From positions 3,039,098 through 3,103,097 of the forward strand of contig JACBWW010000049.1 in assembly GCA_020086605.1 (NCBI GenBank): DNA of 64,000 nucleotides, given 5' to 3'. The notes beneath the pieces were generated by a model. The model was not told the DNA's origin and made no database searches. It saw only the letters and a list, made by a program, of their open reading frames with translations. This DNA comes from Lanius collurio. Its lineage: Eukaryota > Chordata > Aves > Passeriformes > Laniidae. Shown here piece by piece: positions 20,981-31,705 of the stretch. Within the stretch, counting starts at the first letter, position 1; every line of letters starts with the position of its first letter. The position numbers and the translations under genes were made by a program.

Positions 20981-23900
20981 AAAGAGCTCCACAGAATCGG
21001 GGAACAGGACAGATTGGGGTCGGGCTGACAAGATTTAAGTTGACACACATTTTGTGAAATGAAAAGGTCATGTTTCAATGAGAAAAGAGTGGGGGTTTTG
21101 TTTGTGGGATTTGTCTTCTGGCTCAAATTTCACTGATGGCAATCTGGTCCACAAACATAAGTGAATGCTTGGATATCAGGGCTTTATCAAGGATTTCAGG
21201 TGGTTGCAACTCATTCATCTGATACGTCCCAGTTGTTCAAATAGGCCAGTGTGCTCCACACCCCCTACACCTTCTGTATATGAGGAGCTTTGCCCATGGC
21301 TTCATAAACTAATAATATCTAAGAAAGCTTTGCACCTCTCAGCAGGATGGCAGAGCTGCTCTGATTCCCCCCCTTCCTGAAGAATTGAGCTGGGAGAAAA
21401 TGTCCCTGTTGTTTTGTCTCTAGTATAAAATTTTAAACCTAAACAAGTTAAGACTTTAAATAGGATAAAACTTCAATAAGGAAATTTTTACTTCTATTGA
21501 AACATTCCTTGTTTGGTTCTGTTTTGTTTTTTTTTTTTTTTCCTATTGAAACACTTACAGCATCACCTCGAAGCTGTAGCTCTGCTCTGTGCTGTCTGTA
21601 AATGCAACAAAAAGAGTTGCTTCTGGCACAAAGAGACTATAATTTATATATAATATAAAGCAACTGTAGGGAGTTCTCACTAATACAGACTCCCCATCTG
21701 GAAATAGGCTGTTGTTGAGCTGTCTGCTGTGGACAGGAGGGTTGGGCTGGAGGTTTCTGTTCTCTGCATTTGAGACTGCTTTTAAAGGACTTCTGCTGAT
21801 TGTTATTTTTTCCTTCTTCTCAGTACTTTTCTCTTCAGCACGGATTTGTTTGCATCTCTGTGAGTTGCACCCAGTTTCCACCTGCCATGGAGGTGCAATA
21901 GCTTAATTTGGATCCCATAAATTAGGAGCCCCTAATATCAATTGGAAGTACCCCCTAAGGTGTGTCCATTAAGACTCTTAACTCACTGGTCCTGTTTTTA
22001 ACCTCATGCAAGTGGTGTGGTCACTGCAAGCACTTGGTACCAGAAAGATAAATCTTTAATTTTCCTAAAAACACATGCATTGTGGTGCTATTTTTGGAAC
22101 AGATGGAAGCTATTTCCTCAAATGGTATTAGTGACTAACATGACAATAAATTCTTACACTTACACTGCAATGCTCCTTCCCACAGGGGCAAATAAAGCAC
22201 TTCCATTTTTGCCTTCTTTGACCAGAGCAATCAGCATGTCCACAGCATCTAAAGATGAGCATTTCCTTACAAAAGTGAATATCATAGCAACAAATTTCCA
22301 GTCCATGGGCAAATGAGTTGTGCCAGGCATTTTAACGATGGAGTAGGTTAGCCAGGTTATAATTGTCTTTAATTTGCACTTGCAGAAGCTGTAACATTTA
22401 CCTGAACCTGATTGGCACTGGGAGAAGGGGAAAATTATGTCGCACTTTTGAAAAAAATCAAAGAAACAACTTCAGATCTCATATTTGAAACAGAATATCC
22501 TGCTGATTGACCATGCACATTGGTAGCAGTAGGATTTTTTTGATCCATAGAGCTGAATGATCACTGCAAGTAGTGAACACAAAAAATTAGTTCCATGGTG
22601 GAAAGCATGTACTTTCGCTTTTATTTTATCTTTTATTCTTTCATTTTCAAGAGCATTTCAGAAGGCTCAGCCCTTCTCCCTGCTGAATGGCGCATTGAAT
22701 CCCTGCTCTTTATTCTGCTGTCCTCAGAGACCTGAAAAATTTTTTAAGTAAGGTTATCTGAGGTTTTGTCTAGTTTAGTTATTTTTAAAAACAAAAAGAA
22801 GAGGCTGTCCTTCCGTTCCCGCCCATTATTGCACCACTTTACAGTAAAATATAATTTCCTTTTTGAGTGAGAAATGGGTGATGAGCACCATAACTAGTGC
22901 AGGCCTGAGCACCAGTCCTGGCACATCTCATGAACTTGCAAACCAAGACTGTGCTTTCTCTTCTGTTGTGTCTTGCAAACTTCCTCTCTTTCTTTGCAGA
23001 AGTTCTTGCAGAAAATACCTACAGCCTTCAATTCCATCCTTACTGCTGCATTTTTTGTTATTTTTCAGCTTCTGCGGTGAATGGTTTTTGCTGTCAGTGT
23101 TTCTGTTCTGTAGGAGGGAACTGTGGGTGGTTACAGCTGTAACGTGTGCTCCATAATCTCAAAGCATTTGTTAGAAAATTTCCCGTTTGCTCTGTTTCAA
23201 TTTTTAACCAGTTGAGTGGCGCATGCCGGTGCCCTGGGGTAGCCTTGCTGCTCTGGCATCACAGGCTGAGCTGAATCCCACCAACATTTGGAGCACTTGC
23301 CAATTGCAGCAGCACCCCACGAGACCCAGAGCCTTCAAAGAGAGGATGAGATGAGGAATGGGTGTTGTATTTTAAGCCTAGCAACCACTGTGGGTGGGAA
23401 TTGAGAAGAGAGGCTCCTGAAGATTTGATTTTGTTTGGTTTAATTTTTTCTCCCTAATCCTCTGGGCAGCCAGTCCACAACCCACATTTCTGCTGAAACT
23501 CCTGAGGGCATATTAGAGGAGAGGGGGAGTTGTCTTTTTGGTAGCCAGCAGCAGAAGGGCTTAAGTATTGATTGGGAAATGTGTGAGAAAAGCAGAAGGC
23601 ATGAACAGCAGGTGGTTTGGATGGGAAGAGGCATTTCAGATAAGGGGAGAGGAGGAAATAGCCCACTGCTTGACTTGGTTTGCATCCATCCCGAGCATTT
23701 GAGAGCATGTGGATGTTATGTCCTCATGTTAACACTCTCCACCAAGCCTTTTTTAAAATTTTCTTGTTGTGATGTGATATTTGCAGCACCTGTTTCCTTG
23801 ATACTGTTGTTATAGAGACATTTCTCCTCTCTTCGTGCCAGCTATTAAGAGCCATCATGTGCAATGGCATTTGAGTTTATTCTTCTCCTGGCATTAGCAG

Positions 23901-25489
23901 AGAACTTTCTTCTCTTTGTAAATGTTGAAATGTTTTGCAGCTTAGACATAAATATACCAAAATCATATCGGTTTAGTCCCAGCATCTGGTAGGATCACTT
24001 TAATACATAATTGAGTAAAAATTAGAATTTAAACAGCAACTTTGTCACTATTTTGTTACTTTAAAACCAAAAAAATCCAACTTTTTTTTAGTCATGATGT
24101 GGATAAACAAATATCTTCTTTCTTTCAAACTAAAAATAGCTACAAATTCAGTCTCTTTTCCTCAAATTGCTTGCAATTTATATTAGCAATGGCTTCAAGA
24201 TTTGAAGTGCAGATCTGCTTATTGAGCAGTCCGTGGATTAATGGATATGGGATCATGGGCTTTGTCAAGGAGACAGACATGAAAGCCTGGTTGCCACTTG
24301 TCTACTTTTATGAGACTTTATTTTTGATAATCTGGTAAAGAAATAATTGCAGAGGAAATGCATGTGAGTCCCACCTGTGTACAGACAGGTTCCTGCAGTG
24401 CTGGGTGTGCCCCAGGTGTCAGGTCTCTACACTGCTACAATGGAGTATTCAGCCCCTCTCTTGAGAAAGTGCATGGCAGATTTGGGGTGGGTTTTAAAAC
24501 TGAAACAGACAATCTATTTATTCTCTCTACTTTTACTTTCCCCAGATTTTCTTTCTTTCTCCTTTTTCCCACTCCCTCATCATTTGGGGGAGCCTTTGAA
24601 ACCAAAAACCTTCGAAAATCTGTCTCAGGTTTTGTCTTTTCAGATCTGGTCTCATTTTTAGCACAGAAGTTTTGTTTAAGCCTAGTAGTGTGTTCAGGAG
24701 AGGAGGCTGCGTGGAAGAAGTTTGGGAGCCCTTTTGTGAACTAATTATAAATTTAGGATCTTGGTCTTATCTTCTGAACAAAGACTTTCAGGCACCTATA
24801 TTCCCTTTTTCACAGTAATTCAAGCCTTCAAATTCCCTATTTATATTAAATCAGTTGACAAAACTTCTGTGATTCTCTGCAAGGAAACATTTGTTTATAC
24901 AGAGAGAGCCTGCAGCGCTGGGGAAGGAAAATTACTCAGTGTCAGAGCTCCCCATTCAGTAAGTTCCTCTTTGCATGGGTGAAATATTTTCATTAGTCCT
25001 CATTTGTAATTTGAATTTTTTTATGTAAAAGTAGTAAGACTAGTGTTTGGGAAAATAACTGAGCCTTTTCTAATCTCATTACTTTTTTCCTCTGGTGACT
25101 TAAGACTGAAGTCATACAAGGGAGATGTGTGGCTGTGTTTCTACTGCAGCTACTTTGAGGGAGGAATTTCTTGGTAAGCCATGTCTGTGCCAGAAGTCTC
25201 TGCTGTAGCTGGAAACCTGTTACATCTGTTAAAAACATGTAAGAGTTGGGCCCTGCTGCAAGACTTTCACCTAAAGTTAATCAAAGCAGATAATGTGGGT
25301 AAAGATGGATAAGCCACTGCAGGCTTCTCAATTCCAGTGATTTAGGTTACGTTGTTCTTAATCTGCACAAAGGCCTCCCCCTTTGGAAGAGATGGCCAGT
25401 AGAAAAAGAAAGCTTAACATGACTTGGTGGTTGTAGTTTGTTATCTTTTTGCATCACAACACTTATTTTGCAGTGTTTGGAAAAGACAC
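20981..25489. other. Non-coding stretch
   Basis: No gene or clear transposon is recognised. It includes a 15-base T run (21527-21541) bracketed by an 11-bp direct repeat. Open frames are up to 128 codons (24358-24744, plus), without a recognisable domain. Some of the 24.0-24.3 kb sequence is AT-rich and free of simple repeats. Confidence 0.5.
21494..21553. repeat. 11-bp direct repeat flanking a T run
   Basis: The sequence 'ctattgaaaca' occurs at 21494-21504 and again at 21543-21553. Between the copies lies a T/G-rich segment ending in 15 T and one C. The order (T run next to the right copy) does not fit a normal poly-A retroinsertion in either orientation, so a local duplication is more likely than a target-site duplication. 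Confidence 0.75.
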
Positions 25490-25545
25490 GTTACAGAGTG
25501 AGAGAATTTTACATGCCATATCTTCATTTAAAAGCTGTGGCACGC

Positions 25546-25632
25546 ATTAAATTTAATTACTCTCCTTCTATGGCTTAAATTGAGGGCAGCTTCAAAAATG
25601 AGGGTGACTTCTATTAAACTTAATTACTTTTC
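25546..25632. repeat. Duplicated homeodomain-type motif
   Basis: The sequence 'attaaatttaattact' at 25546 recurs as 'attaaacttaattact' at 25613, one mismatch in 16 bases and 67 bp apart. Both contain TTAATTAC. Paired sites like this are common in homeobox-responsive enhancers, but chance in AT-rich DNA is possible. Confidence 0.6.
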
Positions 25633-25771
25633 CCTGCAGTCTGCATGGTTAGTAATCACGGGAAGATTCTAAACAAAGATACAGTAGAGAGATTCTTTTA
25701 TGAGAATAGGGCTGGAAAGTAGCCTATAAAATATAGAGAGATGCCAAATGCCTTTTATATCTGGCTTTAAT

Positions 25772-25805
25772 TTATTATTGTTATAATTAGATAGTACAAT
25801 AATAA
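25772..25805. repeat. 10-bp inverted repeat
   Basis: The arms 'ttattattgt' (25772-25781) and 'acaataataa' (25796-25805) are exact reverse complements with a 14-base loop. Both arms are ATT/AAT microsatellite-like, so a chance origin is likely. Confidence 0.7.
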
Positions 25806-26077
25806 TAATATTAATTTTTCAGCATGATTAAGAAGGTATTGCTGGGGAAGGGGTGTTAGCTGGATTTGGTCTTTAAATGTCCAAGCAATAAATTCCTCAA
25901 TTTCTTCAAGTTCTTTTGCAGATTTACAGAGTGAAAAAAGGTTATTAATAGAATTTTTTTTACAATGTGTTCTATTGACTATAGATGGCAGATCTGACAG
26001 TTAAAATGAAAATTGTTCCAGAAGAATCTAATTATTTGAGATGTTATAGGGATGTATAATTATATTCACCTTAAATG

Positions 26078-26098
26078 AAAAAAAAAAAAAAGGGGGGG
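26078..26098. repeat. A14-G7 purine tract
   Basis: Fourteen A are followed directly by seven G and a further purine-rich stretch. This is simple sequence. Confidence 0.85.
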
Positions 26099-28480
26099 AA
26101 GGGCAAGTTTTATTACAACTGTGCTTTTTAAAGAACAAGTGGAGAAATAAAAGTAGTAATTGTTCTTAATTATAGCTAACTGTAATTGCACACGACCACA
26201 ATATGCAGCACATCAGCAGCAGATTAAGAGATCCTGGCATATGTGTAGTGTGCAGAGCAACTTTGAGCAGAGGTGCAGTTTTATGAATATAGCTCCTAAT
26301 TCAAATTCCATCCATGTTGATTTTATTTTATTTTTACAGCTATTATGGCAAGATAATTGTCAGTTGGAAAGTGCTGCAGCAATGATTTGTCTGTTACAAA
26401 CAAGTCAAAAACCTTCAAAAGGAAAACTTGTTTTCTTTTACACCAGTGATGTGGTGTGACCAGGGGAGATTTTCCCCAATGCCTCTGTGTATCTCCTCAT
26501 GCAGATAGATGGCTAGCGGGATTTTTTTCTTAAGCATCTCAATATAATCAGTACCAAGCTCCCGAGGATTCTTCAGCATGGTTGGAAATCTTAGTTAGCA
26601 ATCTATCCACAAGTTTTTTTAGATTCAAACCCCTCGAAAATGTAACCCGTGAGTCTTAAGACGATGTGAAAATGCTGCTTTGAAAAAATTCCAGAAATGT
26701 GAATGCCTAAAGGTAGGCTTTGATTTCTTCTCTTGCACCTGATTTACAGCCTCACTTTTTTCATTCAGCTGAGCGCACGAAGCTCCTGGTTTTGAGTGCA
26801 GCCTTGCCTGTAACACATTAAGCTGTCATTACACAGTGAACTAAAGAGGGAGTACAGATGCTTAAAGGAGGCTGCTGAGCTTCAAAACTACTGGCTGCAT
26901 TTCCTGCTCCAAAACAGATCATTACTGAAAGAGCAGGGGTCAGTGTGCACCACGTTAACGATGAATTTGTGCACGGTCTTGAGATGGTAATTTCTGCATC
27001 TCTTTAGTACGTCAGATGCTTTCAGCCTTTGTCTTGATGTGCCAGGTTGCTCTCCCATGTTCCCAACTTGTTTTAAGCTGTTCCTTTTACCCAAAAATAA
27101 ATAAAGCCCATCTGTCACTGAATGCCTTCTTTCCAAAACAGAGTTTTTTAAAATGTTTCAGTCTTGGGCCAGCAGCAGAGTTCATTTAGCCTAGAACTTG
27201 GTGGACCAGAAGGGATCTTTTGAACTGCTGAGATATGGCTGGTTTTTTGCCCTGCTTGTTGGGCACAAACTATAGCCTCAGTTGTAAGAAGGTGGGCTTC
27301 TCTGATTTTTTGTCCTTGTAGCTTGGGAAAAGTGTGGATGCCTACCCCAAATCAGCAGAGAAGGCTCTCTGAAAGAACGGTATGATTTTTTAAAAAGGGG
27401 TTTCATCCAGATGGACAATAGTGCACAAGAAGTGAGTGGCAGATATATTCAAGTGTGAAAAAAAAATTGGGTATAATCACTCACAGCAAAAAGAAAAGGT
27501 AAAATTGATGGCTGGGTACACAAGCAAACATCTTGAGATGTAGGTATAATAGAAATTAAACTCATTCCTGCAGGTAGCAATAAGAAATCAAAACTTGTTG
27601 TTTTACTGCACGGAGAATCTTGTGATAACTGTCATGTTCTAAATAAATCATTCACTTCAAATGGCAGCACTGTAGCAAAAAATGTATCTATTAAAGGGCT
27701 GCTAATAAGCAAATGTGAGCAATATTTCTTGACAGCACGCTGTGATTATTTCTTAATAAATCTCTGTTAAGTAGGAAAGGAATAAAAGCTGACACCCAAA
27801 TAGCAATCCACTTTGGCTCCTGTGTTCTCACTCCAAGTATAGACAGATGCATTGACCCAGATCAGAAATTCTTGAAGGATAATTCTGGTTCACAGAAGCC
27901 AACATGGAATCAAATGTGTATATATTTGTGTAAGGGTTCCCAGAAAAGCTAATGATACCATTGCAAATGCTGAACATGTTCCCCACTCCTCTTTGTTAAT
28001 ACAGTGTTGCTTATGCTCTGCAATAAACTATTATTTCTGTGCTATTTCTGTAATTACATTTAATAATCATCTCTCACAGTCCAATAGTATCAAACGTAGG
28101 AGTCTGTTCAACAAACTATGATAAATAGCTCCTTGCCGAACTGTTGTACTTGAGGAAGCTTTATGGCTCTCTTTGTAAGATTTGTCATTTTCTTAATGCA
28201 GCTTCAAAAAGCTTCTGAGCTTTGTTATGGACTGTCACTGTATTTTTCCCTTCCCCCTCTGCCTTCAAGTGTAGCTGGGTAAATGAAGCTTAATGTGCCA
28301 TTTCCAAGCACTGTGACACTCCTCCGGGGCTGGTTACATTTACCATTGCTAAAGTCTAAATAAGTGAGTTTTAATGAGCAGGAATGGTTGCTAATAGCCG
28401 ATTCAGGTACTTAGTAGTCCATGTTATTTAACTGTGGTAGAATTACAGAACATAAATGGTCTGATGATTAATAGATGAAC

Positions 28481-29277
28481 CTGCTACATATTGCAGCCTA
28501 ATAGTTTTTGCCATTAAAGCACTATCTTAGCATCCTTGGGTTTGAATGTGGCTGGGGAGAAAAGGGCTTGCTTGTGATTTATATCACTGGTAACTTACAC
28601 TTTAAAACACTTTATATCACAACACCATCGATATATTGTTCAGTAACATTTATGAACTTGTTAGAAAGCAATGGTACTTGTGTACTTCAATTTCCTGAGG
28701 TGGACAGATCAGCAGATTTATTCTCTCTGGTTAGGGTTGTCAAAAATAAACTCAACCCATCCTTTTAAGGTCAGAAATAGGACAGGGAGTTAGATCTTAA
28801 TCTCTTTTCTTCTCCTGTCCCATTAATTTTGGTCAGTGGTAGCGGGACCAATAAGAATAGAACTCGACTGTGCTGTTTTTAACATTTCTGATTTGTGGGA
28901 GGACAGGTGGCAAGAGGGGGAAAAAAAGAGGCAAAAAAATAACAGATGAACAACAAATGAGCAAGAATGAAGAAATAATAGCATCCAACATCTGTTGCAG
29001 TTCGTGCTGAGATACTCCAGAAGATACTGCAGTATTTATGGAAATAGTACGAGGACTGTTTTGGACTGCAGCTAACAGGACACAGACTGCTGGCTGGCAG
29101 CCTTGTTCAGAGTCCTTTCTACATTTTTCCTATTCTATATTTCAAACTGGCATCGTTGTATTTTAGATTATGAGGAGATGTCAGGACAGAAGGGAGCTAA
29201 GTAAACTTACCTTGACTAACAACCAGAAAAAGGAACTGTTATAAATGAAACTGACAATTAATCGAATTAATAAATTG
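28481..29277. other. Non-coding stretch
   Basis: No gene is seen. Part of 28910-28980 is purine-rich. The last 80 bases before the LTR are very AT-rich. Confidence 0.5.
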
Positions 29278-29312
29278 TGTGAGCCAAATTATTAATATAA
29301 AAACAAACAGAA

Positions 29313-29318
29313 TTTATT
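29313..29318 (-). promoter_or_regulatory. AATAAA polyadenylation signal of the LTR
   Basis: The plus strand reads 'tttatt', so the minus strand is AATAAA. It is followed on the minus strand by T/G-rich sequence, as expected for a 3'-end processing site. It supports the LTR call but would only act on minus-strand transcripts. Confidence 0.5.
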
Positions 29319-29462
29319 TCATGATCAAATTGACAATTTTGAATAGCCACTATAAAACGGCAGGGCCAAGCCTAGGTTCTTGACCCTGGGTGACACATAC
29401 AGAGCCCTGAACACCAGCAGTTCGGGGTGGGCAGTGCACACTTCGAGGTTTCTGAGTCCGGT

Positions 29463-29469
29463 TTTTATA
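29463..29469 (-). promoter_or_regulatory. TATA box of the LTR
   Basis: The minus strand reads 'agtataaaaaccgg'. It lies about 150 bases before the AATAAA signal, a normal U3/R arrangement. Transcription would start near 29435 and run toward lower coordinates. Confidence 0.45.
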
Positions 29470-29553
29470 CTGTTTTTTGTGCCTCTGGCTAGAAAATCCT
29501 TTGTCTCTTTCATATTCATCTTGTCTTCTATGGTCCTCTGGTCCAGAGATCAG

Positions 29554-29680
29554 GGGTCTGTTCAGATGTTGATGTTTCCAGGAACTCTCTTTATGTCTTT
29601 GGTTGATATTTCCAGGAGCTCTTCTTGTGTCTTTAGTGAGGGGTCTATTCAGATGTTGATGTTTCCAGGAACCCCCTTGT
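29554..29680 (-). repeat. Imperfect tandem repeats in the LTR U3 region
   Basis: A block starting 'gggtctgttcagatgttgat' at 29554 is repeated with few changes 87 bp further on, at 29641. Between them a related shorter unit ('tgatatttccaggagctctt') follows the first 'tgatgtttccaggaactctc', so the region holds three copies of a sub-unit of about 35-42 bp. Retroviral U3 regions often carry duplicated enhancer blocks, and this fits that pattern. No protein role is implied. Confidence 0.75.
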
Positions 29681-29985
29681 GTAATTAAAATGAAGAGTCT
29701 TAGGCAAGAGGTCCGTTCATCAGCATGGTCCAGGGAGGAACAGAAACTTAGATGATCATATCTGTTGCTCCTTTCAGATGGAAAAAGGATTCTCCAAGGG
29801 CAGAGTGGATTTGGGTTAGATTGATGTGCCAGATGGATATCTGGCTTCCTGATAGTGATGGGTACTTGAGACCTCTCTGGTGGAGGTGCCTGTGCTTCAG
29901 ATGCAAATGTTATCACTGAGAAGGGTAACCCGTGACTCTGGGTGGGCTACCAGGGAACATGCCAAGGCACATTCCAAACATAACA

Positions 29986-31370
29986 TCTTTGGATACATGT
30001 ACAGTCTAATATCCCTTATACTTAAAATTAACCCTGATACCATTTAATTTAATATGATTTTTGACTCATTTATAACAGAACTATTCCAGCAGGTGGATGA
30101 GAAGACAATATGGGCAAATGTCTGAAGGAAGTGTTGGCTATACTTGTGCTCCAGGTTTTCAGTCGTTCCTGTATCCATCCAATAAAAACTCTGCTGTAGA
30201 GTAGCAGGGGCTTTTCCAAAGCCATTGAATGCTTCTCCAGAGTCAATGTTAAGGTAGTGGCAGCATTTTTCAGAGCTGGTTCCTGTTTCCATAGCGGGCA
30301 GCGTAGGCAGGGGAATTTGCATCTGCCCATGGTACAGTGTGTGGCCATGCTCAGCATCCCTCCTACAGTGTAGAACTTCAGCAGGAGTTGACCTTGTGGA
30401 ATTTCTGGAATTTGCTCCTTCTGAGTGGAAAAATACAGTGAGTGCACTGGTCTCAAAACTGAGAGTGGGAAGAGCCTGCACTCACCCAAAGCCTGGAGAT
30501 ATGTGGAATTCTCAAGGGCGTTGTTGGTTTGGGGGGTGTTTTAGTTGGTTTGAGGTTTTTTTAGTTTGTTTGGTTTTACTAGTGGCTTTTTTTTCCTGGT
30601 AGTTGCTAATGCCTGTATTTTTGCATATTGAACTGGGCAAACAAGACCATCCCCTTCCTAATTTATATTAGTTCTCCCAGGGTACCCATACTTAGCATCT
30701 CACTTTGTTCTAGAAGTCCTTCAGCTTCACAAAACTTCAGAGACCCCCCCCAAATGCCTGTCTCAATGCCTGCATTGGATAAGAAAATGAGTAACTATTT
30801 GAATGCATAATAGCTGAAGTATCCAAGTTGTTTTGCTTCAGTAAAGTATTTTGAGACTGGGATGAGATGCCATTTCCAAGCTTGGCATTTCTTGGCAGAG
30901 AATCAAGAGTTACTTCTCTGAAATAAGTTTAAATAAAGCCTCCAAACTTTTTGAGTGACTTGAATTTTGTGTATATTAGTGAAAGCATCTAGCACCAGGG
31001 AACACCAAAGTTTTCAACTGTTGGCATTGTGAAATTTGTGAGGGAAATATGGGCAGGAAGAGTGAGATGTGAGCATTCAATAGAAAACAGTTGTTAGGGT
31101 GGCATTTTCTTTTTAGCATTCATCACTGAAGACATCAACATTTGACCCAATCAATGGCTCACCACAAAGACACTTGTGTAAATTGTACACATAACTGGGC
31201 TACTCACCCTACACAAGACAGATAAAGTCTTAAATATCAGAAGATATTTATTGAAGCCCTGTACATGTCAGAAACTAAGGAAATAATCTATGCTATCACC
31301 ATCTATAGAACTTGAATAATTTCTATGTCTTTTTGCATATATCTTATGCAACTTTGTGAATGTATGACTT
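29986..31370. other. Non-coding stretch
   Basis: No gene is recognised. Two overlapping minus-strand open frames at 30044-30489 (145 and 139 codons, in different frames) resemble no known protein. A T/G-rich patch lies at about 30520-30600. Confidence 0.5.
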
Positions 31371-31705
31371 CTTGGGGTTGCTCAGCCTGGAGAGGAGAAG
31401 GCTCCATGCAGCCCTACAGCACCTTCCAGTACTGGAGAGGATCTAAAAGAAAGAGGGGGGCACTCTTTATTGGGGAGTGTTGTGATAGAAGGGTTAATAG
31501 ATTTAAACTGAAGAGGGTAGACTTATATCAGATATTAGGAAGAAATTCTTCCCTGTGAGGCCCTGGCACAGGGTGCCCAGAGAAGCTGTGGATGCCCCAT
31601 CTCTGGAAGTGTTCAAGGCCAGGCTGGATGGGGCTTTGAGTAACCCAGTCTAGTAGAAGGTTCCCTGCCCATGATCTTCCAGCCCAAACCATTTTATGAC
31701 TCCAT
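31371..31705 (+). mobile_element. CR1 LINE, 3' fragment
   Basis: A 5'-truncated CR1 in plus orientation. Landmarks in order are 'ttgctcagcctggagaggag', 'agatattaggaagaaattct', 'tgcccagagaagctgtggat', 'gtgttcaaggccaggctgga' and the end 'accattttatgactccat'. This is the last roughly 335 bases of the element, covering the end of ORF2 and the 3' UTR. Small deletions are visible, for example around the usual 'gtgaggcactggaacaggtt' block. It is old and inactive. Confidence 0.93.

Larger units (their letters stand above)
25490..28480. other. Repeat-poor block, candidate conserved non-coding elements
   Basis: About 3 kb with no recognisable transposon and no plausible exon. It is rich in homeodomain-type and POU-type AT motifs (TTAATTAC, TAATTA, ATTA) and reads like the conserved non-coding sequence found around developmental genes. 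The best-looking parts are 25490-25690, 26160-26440, 27590-27790 and 28000-28460. The judgement rests on sequence character only; I could not align it to another species. One simple tract, 14 A followed by 7 G (26078-26098), interrupts it. Open frames are at most 99 codons. Confidence 0.35.
29278..29985 (-). mobile_element. Probable solo LTR of an endogenous retrovirus
   Basis: Read on the minus strand, the sequence begins 'tgttatgtttggaatgtgcc' and ends near 'ggctcaca', giving a TG...CA element of about 708 bp. In the correct order it has a TATA box ('tataaaaacc', near 29463-29469) and then a polyadenylation signal AATAAA (29313-29318) about 35 bases before the end. That is the layout of a retroviral U3-R-U5. 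The U3 part has internal repeats. No internal retroviral genes, primer-binding site or second LTR were seen next to it, so it is a solo LTR. I could not find a clean target-site duplication, and the ends are uncertain by tens of bases. The length and structure suggest an avian ERV LTR, but the family is not identified. Confidence 0.55.
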
